Source: Chlorops oryzae
Lineage: Eukaryota; Arthropoda; Insecta; Diptera; Chloropidae
DNA: 64,000 nucleotides
Direction of reading: 5' to 3'
Assembly (NCBI GenBank): GCA_020466095.1
Contig: CM035806.1
Location: 91,821,270 to 91,885,269 of the forward strand
In this document: piece after piece, positions 11,274 to 22,484 of the stretch
How the letters are laid out: the number at the start of each line of letters is the position of its first letter
Numbering within the stretch: the stretch's first letter is position 1
Notes under the pieces: model-generated
Database searches by the model: none
What the model saw: the letters and a program-made list of their open reading frames with translations, nothing else
What the model was told of the DNA's origin: nothing
Position numbers and translations under genes: made by a program

Positions 11274-12637
11274 TTAATGTCTGGCGGCCCTGCGAGCAAC
11301 AACCGCGCTATATATGGGGCAGTCCATGGTCATCATACGGTGACCACATTGTCTGCCTCGTAGATGACAGTCACGACAGTTTATGGGGCGCGAGCAGCGC
11401 GACGCTCATGCCCAAGTTGCCCACAGCGACGGCAGACATTCTCCTTTAAACGACATTCAGACACCCAGTGGTCTAGGCTCAGACACCTAAAGCACGCAGG
11501 AGTGCCATCGCGTTCACGCACTAGGAAGCTGAGCCACTTGATATAGCACCTGCCGCTGTTCAGGGGGCATCGATTGCCAAATCATTGCCCTGCAGAACTA
11601 CATCAGTTTCTACATCAGCGTCCGGCTCCCAGGGCTTGGACACAATGCGCACTGCCTTCAGGAAGGACGGCAAGGTCATGACGTCCTTAAAGTTCTTCTC
11701 GAAAAGCTCCTCGGTGAAAACCTCCGGGGAGATGGTCGAGGGAACTCTCTGGAGGACGACCCTGCGTCCCGGCTTCGCATTTACGCTGACGTTCAGGCCC
11801 ACTTCTTTAAACTTCTTATTGTCGATAATTTTCGACCGTTCCGAGGTAGACAAAGTCCGGATTATAGCACCACCGCCGCGAATGGGTTTTACCTCATGGA
11901 CCCTCGCGTCCAGGGAAGGTGCGACCTGCTTCACAAACTTTTCAACGACTTGAGCCGGCGTTTCTTCTGCATTGCTACTGCGCACAACAGCAGACCAAGT
12001 CTGCACCGGTTCACGCATCGGCGGGGCAGCAGCAATGGACGCTGCGACTGGTGAAGCAGCTCCCACGCTCCCTGCCAAATGCATTCTACTCTCTCTCATG
12101 CCTTCAATACGTCTCCGCAATCGCTCGTTGTCTGCAAGCATTATCGCAAAGATCTGCATCAACTCATTGCAGCGACTGGTTACAAAACGCTGTACTTGAG
12201 ATAATACTCCGTCCACCAGTACAGCCGCAGATAAGGCGCTGCAGGCCTCGCTCATGCACACTCAACTGTTGCGCTCCAAGGCCCAACGCAGCTGAACGGG
12301 CTTTATGCTTCTTTATTTTTCTCCCAACTGGGGCCACAGGGACAGTTTAATCGTTTATACCACCAGCCACCGCCTTGCGGCTGGTACTGGCACCATCTTC
12401 AGACCTTTCCTTGATTGGCCGCGGTATTTTCCTCTTGGAGTCTCCATCCAGAGTGCTATCCGAACCTCCATTAAAAGCATACTCTGCATCAGTAGCAACT
12501 TCATTTTCTACTTTTTTGGCTGCTTTAGACCCCTTTTTTGGTTTTTGCACTACCGGCGGTTTCATGGATGCGTCCGAGTCCATCACGGACTCAGAAGACG
12601 CCCCCCTGTGACCCCGGGAAGCACCTGATATTTCCAT
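11274..12637 (-). pseudogene. E2 ORF1 (Gag-like), frameshifted
   Basis: ATG 12637 opens a basic, serine-rich N-terminus to 12347. After a frameshift the middle domain reads 12261-11560 (VQTWSAVVRSS, PSLDARVHEVKPIRGGGAIIRT, VSKPWEPD), colinear with E1/E5 ORF1. A second frame change near 11560 leads into the zinc knuckles (CFRCLSLDHWVSEC, CRRCGQLGH); the second knuckle has lost its last Cys. The frame ends RRAARH-stop, 2 nt before ORF2. At least two frameshifts and a late stop inactivate it. Confidence 0.85.
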
Positions 12638-13547
12638 CAGAAAATTAGAAATTTCTCACTTACCAAAAAATTTTTGATTGGCCCTCGTACGAAATTTTTC
12701 CAGTCGTCCCTCGTATTAAGTTGGTTTATTCAGTGCACGCACCTTCGACCACTATTATGGTTTGTGTCTGCACTAAACAAAAACAGGTATTTATTGGGGG
12801 AAACCAGTTTTTATTGGGTTGTGTCTGCTAAAACCCAGTGTTGGTTTTTGTCTTAGCTAAGAACCCAATTATTGGTTCTTGTCCCTGGTATAAAACCACC
12901 TTTTAGTGGGTTGTCTACGCTATGTAAAATAAGCGTCTCAACTACAGTTGACACCCACTATTAGCGACCACTTATTTGTTAAATATCGGCGTTGACTCGA
13001 AATTTTTCACAAAAAGTGCTTAAGTGCACTTAATTTCAATTAAATTCACTTTCAAATTCTTTTTCCGCTTATTTAAGAGCACCACTGTATTTTTTCTTCA
13101 CTCTTTCAACTAATGAAGCTTGCTTCAGTTAGCGAAAACACTTTTAAAGCTTTTCGGAGAAGCTTTGCGTCAATATCGTTTGCTTTTCTTACTTTTTGTT
13201 GTTAAAACCACTTAACTCCACTAAGCGCTAAGCTTAGCTCTTAAAGAGCCTTACTTCGCTTTTTTATGCTTTATGCTTTTTTATTCTCGATTTTACGTTA
13301 AAGCTCACTTTGCACAGTTATAATACACTTCTTTATGTTTTAATTTCACTTTATTTGCTTATTTGATCGCTTTTCAATAGACGGCTCGCAATTGACGTGC
13401 GTTCACTTCGGCAGTTCAAGTTTAACGAGTAGAAAGGGACAATTCGCTTTTGGTTTGGTGTCTACCACATACACGTGGTGCTTCGGTCGACGTTTTTAAA
13501 TTTTCCCCAGGGGAAGTCTGCTTCTTCCCCCAGGTTCCCATCTTGCC
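12638..13547 (-). other. E2 5' untranslated / promoter region
   Basis: Non-coding. From the 5' side it carries a CACGTG box (13470-13476), the shared motif TGTCCCTTTCTACTC (about 13430-13444), then TTGAACTGCCGAAGTGAACG, which E5 also shows at the same place. Nearer ORF1 it has short repeats around AACCCA and AGACACAA. R1-clade elements carry internal promoters in the 5'UTR; assigning promoter function here is inference from conservation among copies. Confidence 0.6.
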
Positions 13548-14330
13548 TCATCAGTGAGTATGGCCCGAATAGGCTATCCTGGGTGGGGATACGGTGTTAT
13601 CCTCACCTCATAAATTACCACAGCCACCACGAAACGCCCCGAAGGGCCAAACCCAATATCCGGCGGGATGCTAAAACGCATCCCGGGGCACCGGATCCCG
13701 TGGTATCATGTTATGTTAAGTGAATGGCGTGAATACAGCTATAACTACTATAGCTGCAACACGCCATGCTTGGTATCGGTCGTATGCACAAAACCTGTCA
13801 CGCCGCACTATGACGACGCTACCAAATTGTGACTCCATACTCAGTCGGTCTGTTTTGGCACTCAGTTGTCTAGGGTCCGCGGGGTTGCCAAGCCCGTAAA
13901 TCATAATGATAACCCTTGCGGGAGAGTAGAAAGGGACATGAGTGCATTAGTGGTTTTACGTGAGTAGAAGCACATCAGTGCATATCCCACGGTTACATAT
14001 TATGGGGGAGGTATTAGCGCCTTACCATCGCTCCGATGGACACCTCTCCACCGGTACCAGTGCAAAAAGGTGGTTTTCTGGACACCTTTTCCCCCTCTGG
14101 TGTAGGCGAGGCCTATCTAACCTCTGCATGCGCTTATGGTCACAGCACCCGGTTGATTGAGTGCAACTCCACACCCAGCCTAAAAGGCTGTACCCGCGTA
14201 TATTTGGGTTCAAACCACAGCCACTACGAACTCCCACAAGGGGGTCAACCACAACTGATCAGACTGGGCAGTCCTGATCTCCCGTAGTACCCGACTTTAC
14301 TCTCGGGTCGAAGCTCGTACATAAAATATA
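13548..14330 (-). repeat. Linker block L, copy 2 (complete, uninterrupted)
   Basis: A roughly 780-bp block between the 3' end of E3 (ending near ATGTACGA) and the 5' region of E2. It aligns with 27945-28041 plus 30080-30757 and, in part, with 1-340. It contains two more copies of the TACTC motif (13921-13936 and around 13960), GTGGCTGTGGT twice, and a short conserved open stretch (13716-13904 minus, GNPADPRQLSAKTDRLSMES) also present in copy 3. Not recognised as a known gene family. Confidence 0.75.
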
Positions 14331-16040
14331 TAATGCATAAGTACATGTAAAAACATGCAGTTATACATAATAAGCATTATGTGCTAACATTTTTAGCTCC
14401 AGACAGCTCAGAAGTGGTAACCGTGGTAGAAAGGGACATAGAGTTTTGTTTAATGTGAGATCACGCACACCTGGTGCTTATCCCTTGATGTCATCAATTT
14501 TTTACTCTCTTCAGTGCGTATTTCACTAGAGCTTATCTCCAATTTATGTACTCGTGTTGTTATTGTTCTTGGTCTTGCGTAGTTCGTTGTCGCCTTTCAA
14601 ACGCAAGTTTTGCAAATTTTTCAAGCTCACGCATTCGTCTCCTGTTTTGCACTATGTGTGAGACATCCCACTCTCCTCTCACGCGTCGCACATTTAAAAG
14701 GTGCAAGTTTCTGATGTCGGCATAGTTTGAACATTCTCATAGTATGTGTAGCGCATCTTCCACAGGTTCTCCGCACGAGCATGCCTCGCTTTCTGCCAGC
14801 CGTCGCTTTTTTAAAAACATTGCCATCGATCCGTGCCCTGTTAATAAAAATCCACATTTCAGTGTGAATTTGAAGTCGGGGTGTCTGTCAACATATGTAG
14901 CATCTGGCATAAATGCATATGTTGTTTTCCATTCGCGCTCTCGTTCCAGGTAGCTTTCCAAATGTTCCCCATGTGGATCTTAAGTGCCTTCTTTAGCATT
15001 CGTTTGGACAAACTGCTAACAATTTCATTCGCAATCCATGCTTCATCATTCAGCGGTAATCCTTTTCGCACTTTGTACTCTATCGCACATCGCCTTAATT
15101 CCAGATCAAGTGGCGGTGTTCCGGCCAAGACTTGAAGAGCTTCCGTAGACACCGTTCTGCTGACTGGAAGACAAGACAGAAGCATAATTCTGTGGCATGC
15201 TTGAACATTCCTTTTTCCATGAGAGTGTTCTATAACATTATGCCATACAGGCGCCCCATATGTCGCACAAGCCAGCATTAGTCCCGTGTAGATTATCCTT
15301 ATGGACTTTCTTGGGAGGCCCCAGTCAACTCGCATTACCCTTCTAATCATTCCTACAGCTGCAGTTTACTTTGTTTTTAGTTGCCTAATATGGGGAAGAA
15401 AGTTCAATCTCTCTCCAACTGTCAGTCCTAGGTATTTAATGATTGGTTTATACTGCAATGCATAACCTTCTTGACATATATGTGGTGGTCTCGTTCTAGC
15501 CAGTCTTCCTTTTAACAGCATCATGGTTGTTTTTCCTGTAGATATTTCCACACCCACAGAGTTGCTCCACGCCGCTACCAGGCCCATTGCCGCACTTCCA
15601 CGTTCCTCAAGTTGCCTTCTTGATCCTCCTTCAATTAGGAGCAGAAGGTCATCTGCATATGCGCTGAACTTGCAACCCAGTTGACAGAGAAGTTTGTCTA
15701 TCAGCAGGTTCCATATATATGGACCGCATACTGAGCCTTGTGGGCACCCACGCTCTACTTCCTGGACCACTTCTTCGTTATTGCCCACCGCTGTAGACCT
15801 TCGATTTGCGAAATAGTTTCTCGATAACGCCATTTCAGCGCATCCCATGTCTTGTATATGTTGCAGGATTGCACACCATTCCATGTTGTCGAAAGCGCCC
15901 TTGAAATCGACAAAGATGCTCAACACATATGGACATTGGGCCTCTTCTACACACCGTCGAACATGCATCCAAGCATCGTCTGTGCATTTTCCGTTTTGAA
16001 AACCAAATTGGTTTTCATGAAACCTTCCACCGATGAGTGT
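14331..16040 (-). pseudogene. E3: 3' half of an R1-clade element (RT, C-terminus, 3'UTR)
   Basis: Coding 16040 down to about 14490, then 3'UTR to 14331. RT motifs are FHENQFGFQNGKCTDDAW, FVDFKGAFDNMEW, CPQGSVCGPYIWN, SAYADDLLLLIEGG and KTTMMLLKGRL. A frameshift near 15366 precedes the thumb region (WGLPRKSIRIIY, ACATYGAPVW), and another near 14950 precedes the C-terminal CSCGEPVEDALHIL Cys-His motif. The 5' side is cut at 16040, where errantivirus leader sequence begins. It is an inverted copy of 44018-45568, differing by scattered substitutions. Confidence 0.9.
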
Positions 16041-16043
16041 GCA

Positions 16044-16770
16044 AATCTGTTCGGCGCAAGCGCCCAATTTCTCTATTTTTATACGGCGGAGATGCCAATT
16101 AATTCAGCGCGGAGCGCTTAATTATTTTTTTTTTTTTATATATTTTTTAATTTGTATTATATATTTTTATTTTTTTTTTTTTTTAAATTATATATATATA
16201 ATATATGTAATGGAAGACTTGTAGTCACTTACCATTTTTTAAGGATCGCCATACCACTTAGTTGAATTCCTTCGTGCTTCGAATTTCCTAGTGCTGATGC
16301 TGCTGTTGCTGTTGATTATGCTGTTCAACAAGTTGCTGTTGTTGGTTTTGCTCTCGCTTGCAAATCTGCAAACAACACTTTTTTCACTTTTCGATAGCTG
16401 TTAATCTGTTAGAATCTTTTTTTCTCTTTGGTCAAATCGACTGTGTTCTTGTTTTTTTTTTTTTTTGAATCCTTTCTTTCCGTTTAATTTGCTTATATTT
16501 TTTTTTTCAATCCTCTTTTTTTTTCACTTTCACTTTCTATTTTTCTAATTATTTTTATCTTGTCTTTTTAATTTTCTGAATTTTCTTTGTTACAAAAATT
16601 CTCTTTTCACTTCCGCGAAAAACTTTTTACGTTGGGCGCCAAATGTTAAGGCTGTACCTTAATAGTTGTAATATAAAAATGTTCCAAAGAAAGAATACGC
16701 AAACGATTTCGATTATTCCGTTTTTAATTATATTGAGTCGATGGGTTTATTACAACTGAAAGTTTATTAC
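16044..16770 (-). mobile_element. ERV1 fragment: truncated LTR, primer site and leader (inverted copy)
   Basis: Reverse complement of 31972-32702. The truncated LTR end lies at 16644-16770, a primer site TGGCGCCCAAC at 16631-16641, and A/T-rich leader follows to 16044, including the ATG-GTAAGTG leader exon (about 16232-16253). That exon has one fewer A than the right-hand copy (6 against 7), shifting its phase. All downstream ERV1 sequence is missing; the leader is joined directly to E3 RT coding. Confidence 0.92.
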
Positions 16771-16997
16771 AAATACATAATCGTACATAAAATATATCAT
16801 GCATAAGTACATGTAAAAACATGCAAATATACATAATATACATTATGTGCTACCATTTTTAGTTCCAGACCACTCGGTATGATGACCGTTCAGGCCATAC
16901 CTAAGTATGGCCCTACAAACATTAATGAGTGTTGGCAGCCCAGCGTGCGACCCAAATTGTCGACTCTCAGACTTAGCACTCTGATCAGGCTGTACAT

Positions 16998-19900
16998 CTA
17001 TTCATCTTGGTTGCCACTCTGCTCATCTGCCGATGTTTGATGCAGTTCTCTTCTCTTTTTAAAAGCCATTGCTGCAAAACGCTGCAATTCAGTAAAGCTT
17101 TCCGTGCTTTGTATTACTCTTTTGAAGTCCCAGGTGCTATTTTCTTGCGAAATATTCATGCCTTCCATATTTCTAAAAGAGCGGTAGTTTTCACATTCAC
17201 ACAATATGTGAACTACACTTTCAATCGGCTCTCCGCATAAACATGCCTCCGACTGTGCCAGTCGTAGTTTCTTACGAAACTCTCCAATAGAGCCGTGCCC
17301 TGTTAGGACAAATCCAGTCAGCAGAGTGAATTTGAACTCAGGGTTCATCAGCACAAACGTCGCATTCGGTATAAAGGCATGTGTCATTCGACCAGATTCA
17401 CTGCTCTGCCATCGCTGTCTCGACTCTCGCTGCATTTCTGCATGAATTTGGTCCCTAAGTCCTTTGGTGGATAATTGTGTGACATCTGTTTCCGCTAGTA
17501 AGTCACTCGCGTCTAACTGCAAGCCTTTACGCACTTTGTACATAACAGCACTCTTTCGTAGCTCCAAGTCTATAGGGTAGACACCAGCAAGCACTTGTAA
17601 CGCCTCTAAAGATACCGTTCTGCATACTGATATGCAAGCCAACAACATCACTCGTTGGCACGCCATAACCTCTCTTTTCCCGTGAGATTGCAATGCCGCT
17701 TTGTACCATACCGGCGCTGCGTAAGTTACGCATGAAAGCAACAGGCCATTGTAAACGGTTCTAGCTGCCCTTTTTGTGAGTCCCCAGTCCGTACGGAGTA
17801 TCCTGCCAATCGTGCCTGCAACACTCGCAATTTTCGGCCGCAGCGATTTTATGTGTGGCATGAAATTAAGCCTCTCTCCTACTGTAACACCTAAGTATCG
17901 CACTGCTTTCGTATACCGCAAACTGTTGCCATTTACTCGTATAACTGGCGGTCGGGTTGCCTGCAGTCTGCCTTTGAGCAACATCATGAGGGTCTTCTGC
18001 ACAGACACTTCTACCCCAACACTGAGGCCCCAATGTTCCACCATCTGCATTAGTTCGCTTCCGGATGCTTCTAACCGCGCTCTCGAATCTCCTTCCACCA
18101 AGAGCAGTATGTCATCTGCGTACGCTGCAAATTTGCAGGGCAACTGATCCAGCAGTTCGTCAAGCATGGCGTTCCAAATAAATGGCCCACAAATGGATCC
18201 TTGTGGGCATCCACGCCGAATGCACCTGCTCACCGTATCACTGTCACACACAGCAGTAGCGGTTCTGTCAGCAAAATAGCTCCGCCATAGGCTCATTTCC
18301 GCACATCCTTTTGACTGCAGTTTTGCGAGAATTGCACTCCACTCTAGGTGATCGAACGCTCCTCTAAAATCCACGAAAATACCGAGCACGTACTTTCTGG
18401 TACTCTCGCTAACGCAGCGTTGCACATGAAGCCAGGCATCTACCGTCGAGCGACCCTTCTGGAAGCCGAATTGATTTTGATTAAATTCACCACCAATCAA
18501 AGTCAGCAGCCGTTCCACCATAATCCTCTCGAGCACTTTTCCATACACTGACAGCAGCGAGATGCCCCTGTAGGAGGCAGGGTCAGTTCGTATTTTGTCC
18601 GGTGATTTCAGCAGTGCTATCACTCGAGCGTTTTTCCACTCTGTCGGGAAACAGCCCTCTCGAAGGCAGCAATTGTACATTTCGTGTACTTCATTGGGCA
18701 AGGCTTGCGACAGTGCCTTAAGCATGTCTCCCGCTACACCGTCAATACCCGTGGAGACCTTCGACCTTACCCTACGGATGTTCTCACTCAATTTTTCCCT
18801 CGTGATGTCGTTGGGTATACAATCCGGTCCAAATACCGCTGTAACTCGCTCTGACGACGGAAAGAAATTTTCCAGTAGAGTTTCAAAGCACTCTCTCCAC
18901 GTTGTACGTAGATATCCGTCACATCGTATAGCTGAGATCTCCGTGTTTCTTCTTCCTCTGCAGATCCGGTATACGTCTCCCCATGGATCATCACTTCTTT
19001 GACTAACGAAGTTTCGCCAATCCTCGTTTTTCGTCCGCTTTAGGCATGCTTTGTAGCTATTCCGAGCTTCCCTGTATTGCTGGAGTCGAGTCTCTGTAGC
19101 ATCATGACTCTGTCTACGGGCTCTAAGCCATCTTTGTCGCAGTCTTCGAACATATATCTTCTAAGTTCAGTCAGCTCTCTAGTCCACCATGCAACTTGAA
19201 AGCGTACTCTTCTAGTCTGCCTTTGGAGTATCAAATCGCTGACATCCGATACCAACTGGTGCATACAGAATGTTTTACCTTGTGCCGTGCAGTCTCTAAA
19301 ATTTTGTTCATCTCGTTCAGCAAATACTTCGTTGATGGTACTTGAGAAATTTTCCCAGTCCACTCGCCGTGTCCTCCATTTTGGCATTTGTAGTATTGCG
19401 CCTCTTCTGCGAATACTTTCTGCTCCAATAAGTATTGGATTGTGATCACTTACTGAGAAACCATCAAGTATCTGCCAACTAAAATTGAAACTGCGACAGG
19501 CTACCGTGTTTCCTAGAGTCAGGTCAATATCGCTGCATCCATTGGGACTACTAAACGTGTAGAACTCACTTGGTTCATTAATCACGTGCATGTTACTCGA
19601 GCTCAGCCATTCCACCATCTCATTGCCTCGAATGATGTTCTCGGCTCCCAGATTGCTCTGTGAGAATTTTGAGAGCTACATTGAGGATTGAGCATTCGCG
19701 TCCATGCAAACGATGACAGGTGAGCTACCAGCGTGTAGCAGAACCTCATCGATGTAGCTTAAATAAGGCTCCAGGGGTTGACTGAAGACACAGTACACCG
19801 ATACCAACACAAGTGTTCCCCAACGTCCCGATACTCGAACGCAAACGCCATTTGGGCCAGCAGGAATTTCGATGCACGTTATTGTGTTGTCGTCTACGAT

Positions 19901-20101
19901 TATGGCCGCCTTACCATTTCCACTAGTGAAAACTCTCATTCCACCAGGAAGTCCACGTATTGCATATTGGCTATGCGCGTCACGGACTGCATATGGTTCT
20001 TGCACCATTCCAAATTCGCATCTCCGCTCTCGCATCGTCCTCCCAAGCTCACACATCGCCAGATAGCCCCCTCCACAATTTAGTTGTATGAGGTGCATCA
20101 T
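16998..20101 (-). pseudogene. E4 ORF2: endonuclease broken, RT and C-terminus intact
   Basis: ATG 20101 (MMHLIQLNCGGG) lies 2 nt after the ORF1 stop. Endonuclease blocks are VQEPYAVR, CMDANAQSS, SDIDLTLGN and SDHNPI. TAG at 19676 replaces the Trp that other copies have after the MDANAQ block, and frameshifts occur near 19040-19120 and 18790-18990. From 18791 to 16998 the frame is open for 597 codons with all RT motifs (YRGISLLSVYGKVLERIMV, FVDFRGAFDHLEW, CPQGSICGPFIWN, AAYADDILLLVEG) and the C-terminal CLCGEPIESVVHILCEC motif. This is the longest intact RT-to-C-terminus stretch in the window. Confidence 0.9.
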
Positions 20102-20103
20102 TA

Positions 20104-21395
20104 TTAATGTCGAGCGTTTCTCCGAGCAACAATCGACACGTACATCGGGCAATCTTCCGAGAGCATGATGTGCCCTGCTGGTTTGCCCATAAAGGCACAA
20201 TTCCTGCAGTTTAATGGGCGTTCACAATTTCGGGACATATGCCCTGTTGAGCCGCACCGTCTGCACACATCCTCCTTCTCCTTGCACTGAGCGACCCTAT
20301 GGTCAAAACCGAGGCATCGGAAACATCCAATGTCCTGCCTGGCTGCTACTCGGGCACGAGAACCACAGAATGTAGCATCGCCCCGCATCCTTCAGCTTCT
20401 TTGCCAATTCAGCACTCATCGCTAAACTGACACTGTGGGTTTTTCCCACTTCAGCTTCCCATGGCTTGCTCGTTATTGAGACTCTCTTTCCAAAGTTCTC
20501 CAAACTCTCAACATCAGAAAAGTTCTTCTCATAGAGCTGGTTCATGAACTCTTCTGGCATAACCCTCTTCGGGACGTCTCTCACTATGACCGTTTCTCGC
20601 GCTCCTTGTTAGGCTCAATTTGCAGGCCTACCTCCTCGAACTTTTTGTTTTTCGAGACCTTTTCACGCTCTGCAGCAGATGGCGTTCTTATTATCGCCCC
20701 TCCTCTTCGTATCGGCCGGATGTCGTGAACTCTGACACCCAGTTCAGGCGCAACTTCCTCTCTGAGCTTCGTGGCTATTTCCGCTGGCGTCACCTTCGGG
20801 TCCTTACTCTTGACGACTAACGACCAGGTCTCAACTGGCTTCCGAGCAACAGGTTGCCTTTCGCTAGCCACAACAGCTGGTTGGACAGAGCTTTTTGGCA
20901 CGTATTTCGTTCTTTCTTCAAGCCGCGCAGCCTTGTCAACAAGCGCCATAAGGAGCGTCTCGAAGCGGTTTCCCGCGTGTAGGACACTCAAGGCCACCTT
21001 AGGAGCGATTCCTTCAGCAACACAGCCTCACTTAAAGCTAGCTTTATGCTAGCCACTTCTTTAACCACCGACTCAATACCTAAGTCTCAGGCACTCACCG
21101 ACTTTTTCTCAGCACTCGACTTAGCATCTGTAGCGACCTCCTCACCACTGAAAAAGGGGTTTAGCTGCACTTTTTCTGGTGAAGGTCTCGGCGTGAGCCT
21201 CGGGCTGTTTCTTGTTGCAGCAGGCACTTTTTTCTTCGGTGGCTTACGCTTCAGTTTCGGAGACGGCATCTCCGAGGACTCTCCGTCCGACGATACCACT
21301 GACGCGCGCATCGAGCTGACGTCTTCGCGATCAGTCAAACTAATGTCCGATGCTACGTCCACTGTTGCAGCCACTTTTTTGGCTTTTGACGCCAT
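20104..21395 (-). pseudogene. E4 ORF1 (Gag-like), broken
   Basis: ATG 21395 (MASKAKKV). The acidic/serine N-terminus (SLTDREDVSS, SSDGESSEMPSPKLKRK) reads to a stop near 21087. The middle domain is at 20997-20584 (VSVLHAGNRFETLLMALV equivalent, VRVHDIRPIRRGGAIIRTPS). Then 20584-20390 carries the TSKPWE region in another frame. The zinc knuckles CFRCLGFDHRVAQC, CRRCGSTGHMSRNC and CRNC with spaced His and Cys are at 20340-20150. One premature stop and about three frameshifts are seen. Confidence 0.87.
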
Positions 21396-22258
21396 AACTT
21401 TGACATTTGCGGACCACAATAATCGAAGGCACTAATTTTTTTGGGACCAGTCTTTTACCTAGTGTGGGGTGGTCTCTTTTGGATGACTTAGGGGACCACT
21501 TATAGGACTAGTCCACTTTGGACCAGTCGGGGACCACTCTGTTCACACACTGTCCCTAGTGGGGCACTTTATTTGTCCTGGCTAGGTAAACTAGCCCAGG
21601 CACACACCGTAGCACTAACACTGCGTCTCGGCTAAATTCAGCTCAGGCACTTTGTGTCTTGGCTTATTATCTTTGACACTTTTTGTCTTTGCTAAGAGTT
21701 AGCTCAGACACAACACTAGTGCTGAATCGCACCCACTATTTTTAGCACTGACACCAAATACCGGCTCACAATGGCTCCCCAAGGGGACGCCTACTTTTCG
21801 GCTCCTAATTCACTTCCGACTTTTCGATTTTTAAGCGTGCTTCGAGCACTGCTTGCAAATATTTTTAATCGGGCCGTAATCTACTTTACGTCGCACTTTT
21901 CTACTTTTTTCGTGTTCGGTGAGGTTTCCTGAGGTCGCACGCACGTCTCACTATTTTTTGTTTTCGCTTTTTAGGTACCGTGTTCAGTGGGGCGCGAAAA
22001 TTGAGTACACCCACTTCCACTACACTTTTTTGATACCAAAATTTACAGAAAATTCTGATCTTTCAGAATCTGTAATTTTCTTTTCGATCGGGGCACTTTT
22101 TCTCGCTCAAGAGGCGGTTTGAAACACTTTCAATTCACTGACACTGTCGCTACGCTCAAAAACGTTTTGGCTTTCGCTGTCCGTTTTCTGCTTTGTTCGC
22201 GTGTTTAAAGCACAACCGCTCGCTACAACAGTTCGAACTCGAGTGAGTAGATACGGAC
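21396..22258 (-). other. E4 5' untranslated region
   Basis: Non-coding, colinear with the E5 5'UTR (26856-27780); the stretch around 21960-22110 is almost identical to 27500-27640. It contains GGACCAGTC/GTCCAC repeats near ORF1, GACAC repeats around 21600-21740, and the TACTC motif at the 5' limit. Non-coding throughout as far as I can see. Confidence 0.65.
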
Positions 22259-22484
22259 ACTAATTGAATTTTGCGTGAATGTCTACACGAACGGTGTATA
22301 ACTCACGTTGTTTCTTTCAACGGGTTTTCTAGCATTTGTTGCCTTCCTGAAACCACAGCCACCACGTTTCAGCCAAACAGGCTCCTCACCATTATCAGGC
22401 AGGACCGAGGTCCTGGGCCTCCTGATACCCGTGGTACCGAATTATCATGGTCTCGGGTGGACCTGACGTTTTTCTTCAACTCTC
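22259..22484 (-). other. E5 3' untranslated region of a distinct type
   Basis: Follows the E5 ORF2 stop (TGA near 22485). It lacks the ATGTACGA-type 3'UTR of E1, E3, E4 and E6; instead it has a GTACCACGGGTATCAGGAGG segment and GTGGTGGCTGTGGTTTC near 22355, a sequence also found within linker block L. It joins the 5' region of E4 directly, without a full L block. Confidence 0.6.

Larger units (their letters stand above)
8906..13547 (-). mobile_element. R1-clade element E2, 3'-truncated at 28S sequence
   Basis: Minus-strand element with 5'UTR (12638-13547), ORF1 (11274-12637) and ORF2 (8906-11271), cut in the RT domain where 28S rRNA begins. It contains a 306-bp MITE. The whole stretch, including MITE and 28S junction, is inverted at 47619-52363 with small indels and a few percent or less divergence by eye. 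Shared secondary lesions show the two are duplicates and not independent insertions. It belongs to a different subfamily from E1, E4, E5 and E7. Confidence 0.9.
16775..22258 (-). mobile_element. R1-clade element E4
   Basis: Minus-strand element with 5'UTR (21396-22258), ORF1 (20104-21395), ORF2 (16998-20101) and 3'UTR (16775-16997). The 5' limit is placed at TGTCCGTATCTACTC (22244-22258), a motif conserved near the 5' ends of the copies. The 3'UTR ends ATGTACGA and abuts the truncated ERV1 LTR. ORF1 and the endonuclease are damaged, but RT to C-terminus is continuous. It belongs with E1, E5 and E7. Confidence 0.88.

Noticed and set aside
13548..14330. Linker L as tRNA, 5S, U-snRNA or rDNA spacer
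   Set aside because: A GGTTCAAACC box-B-like string near 14205 has no matching box A or cloverleaf; no 5S, snRNA or known spacer motif was recognised.
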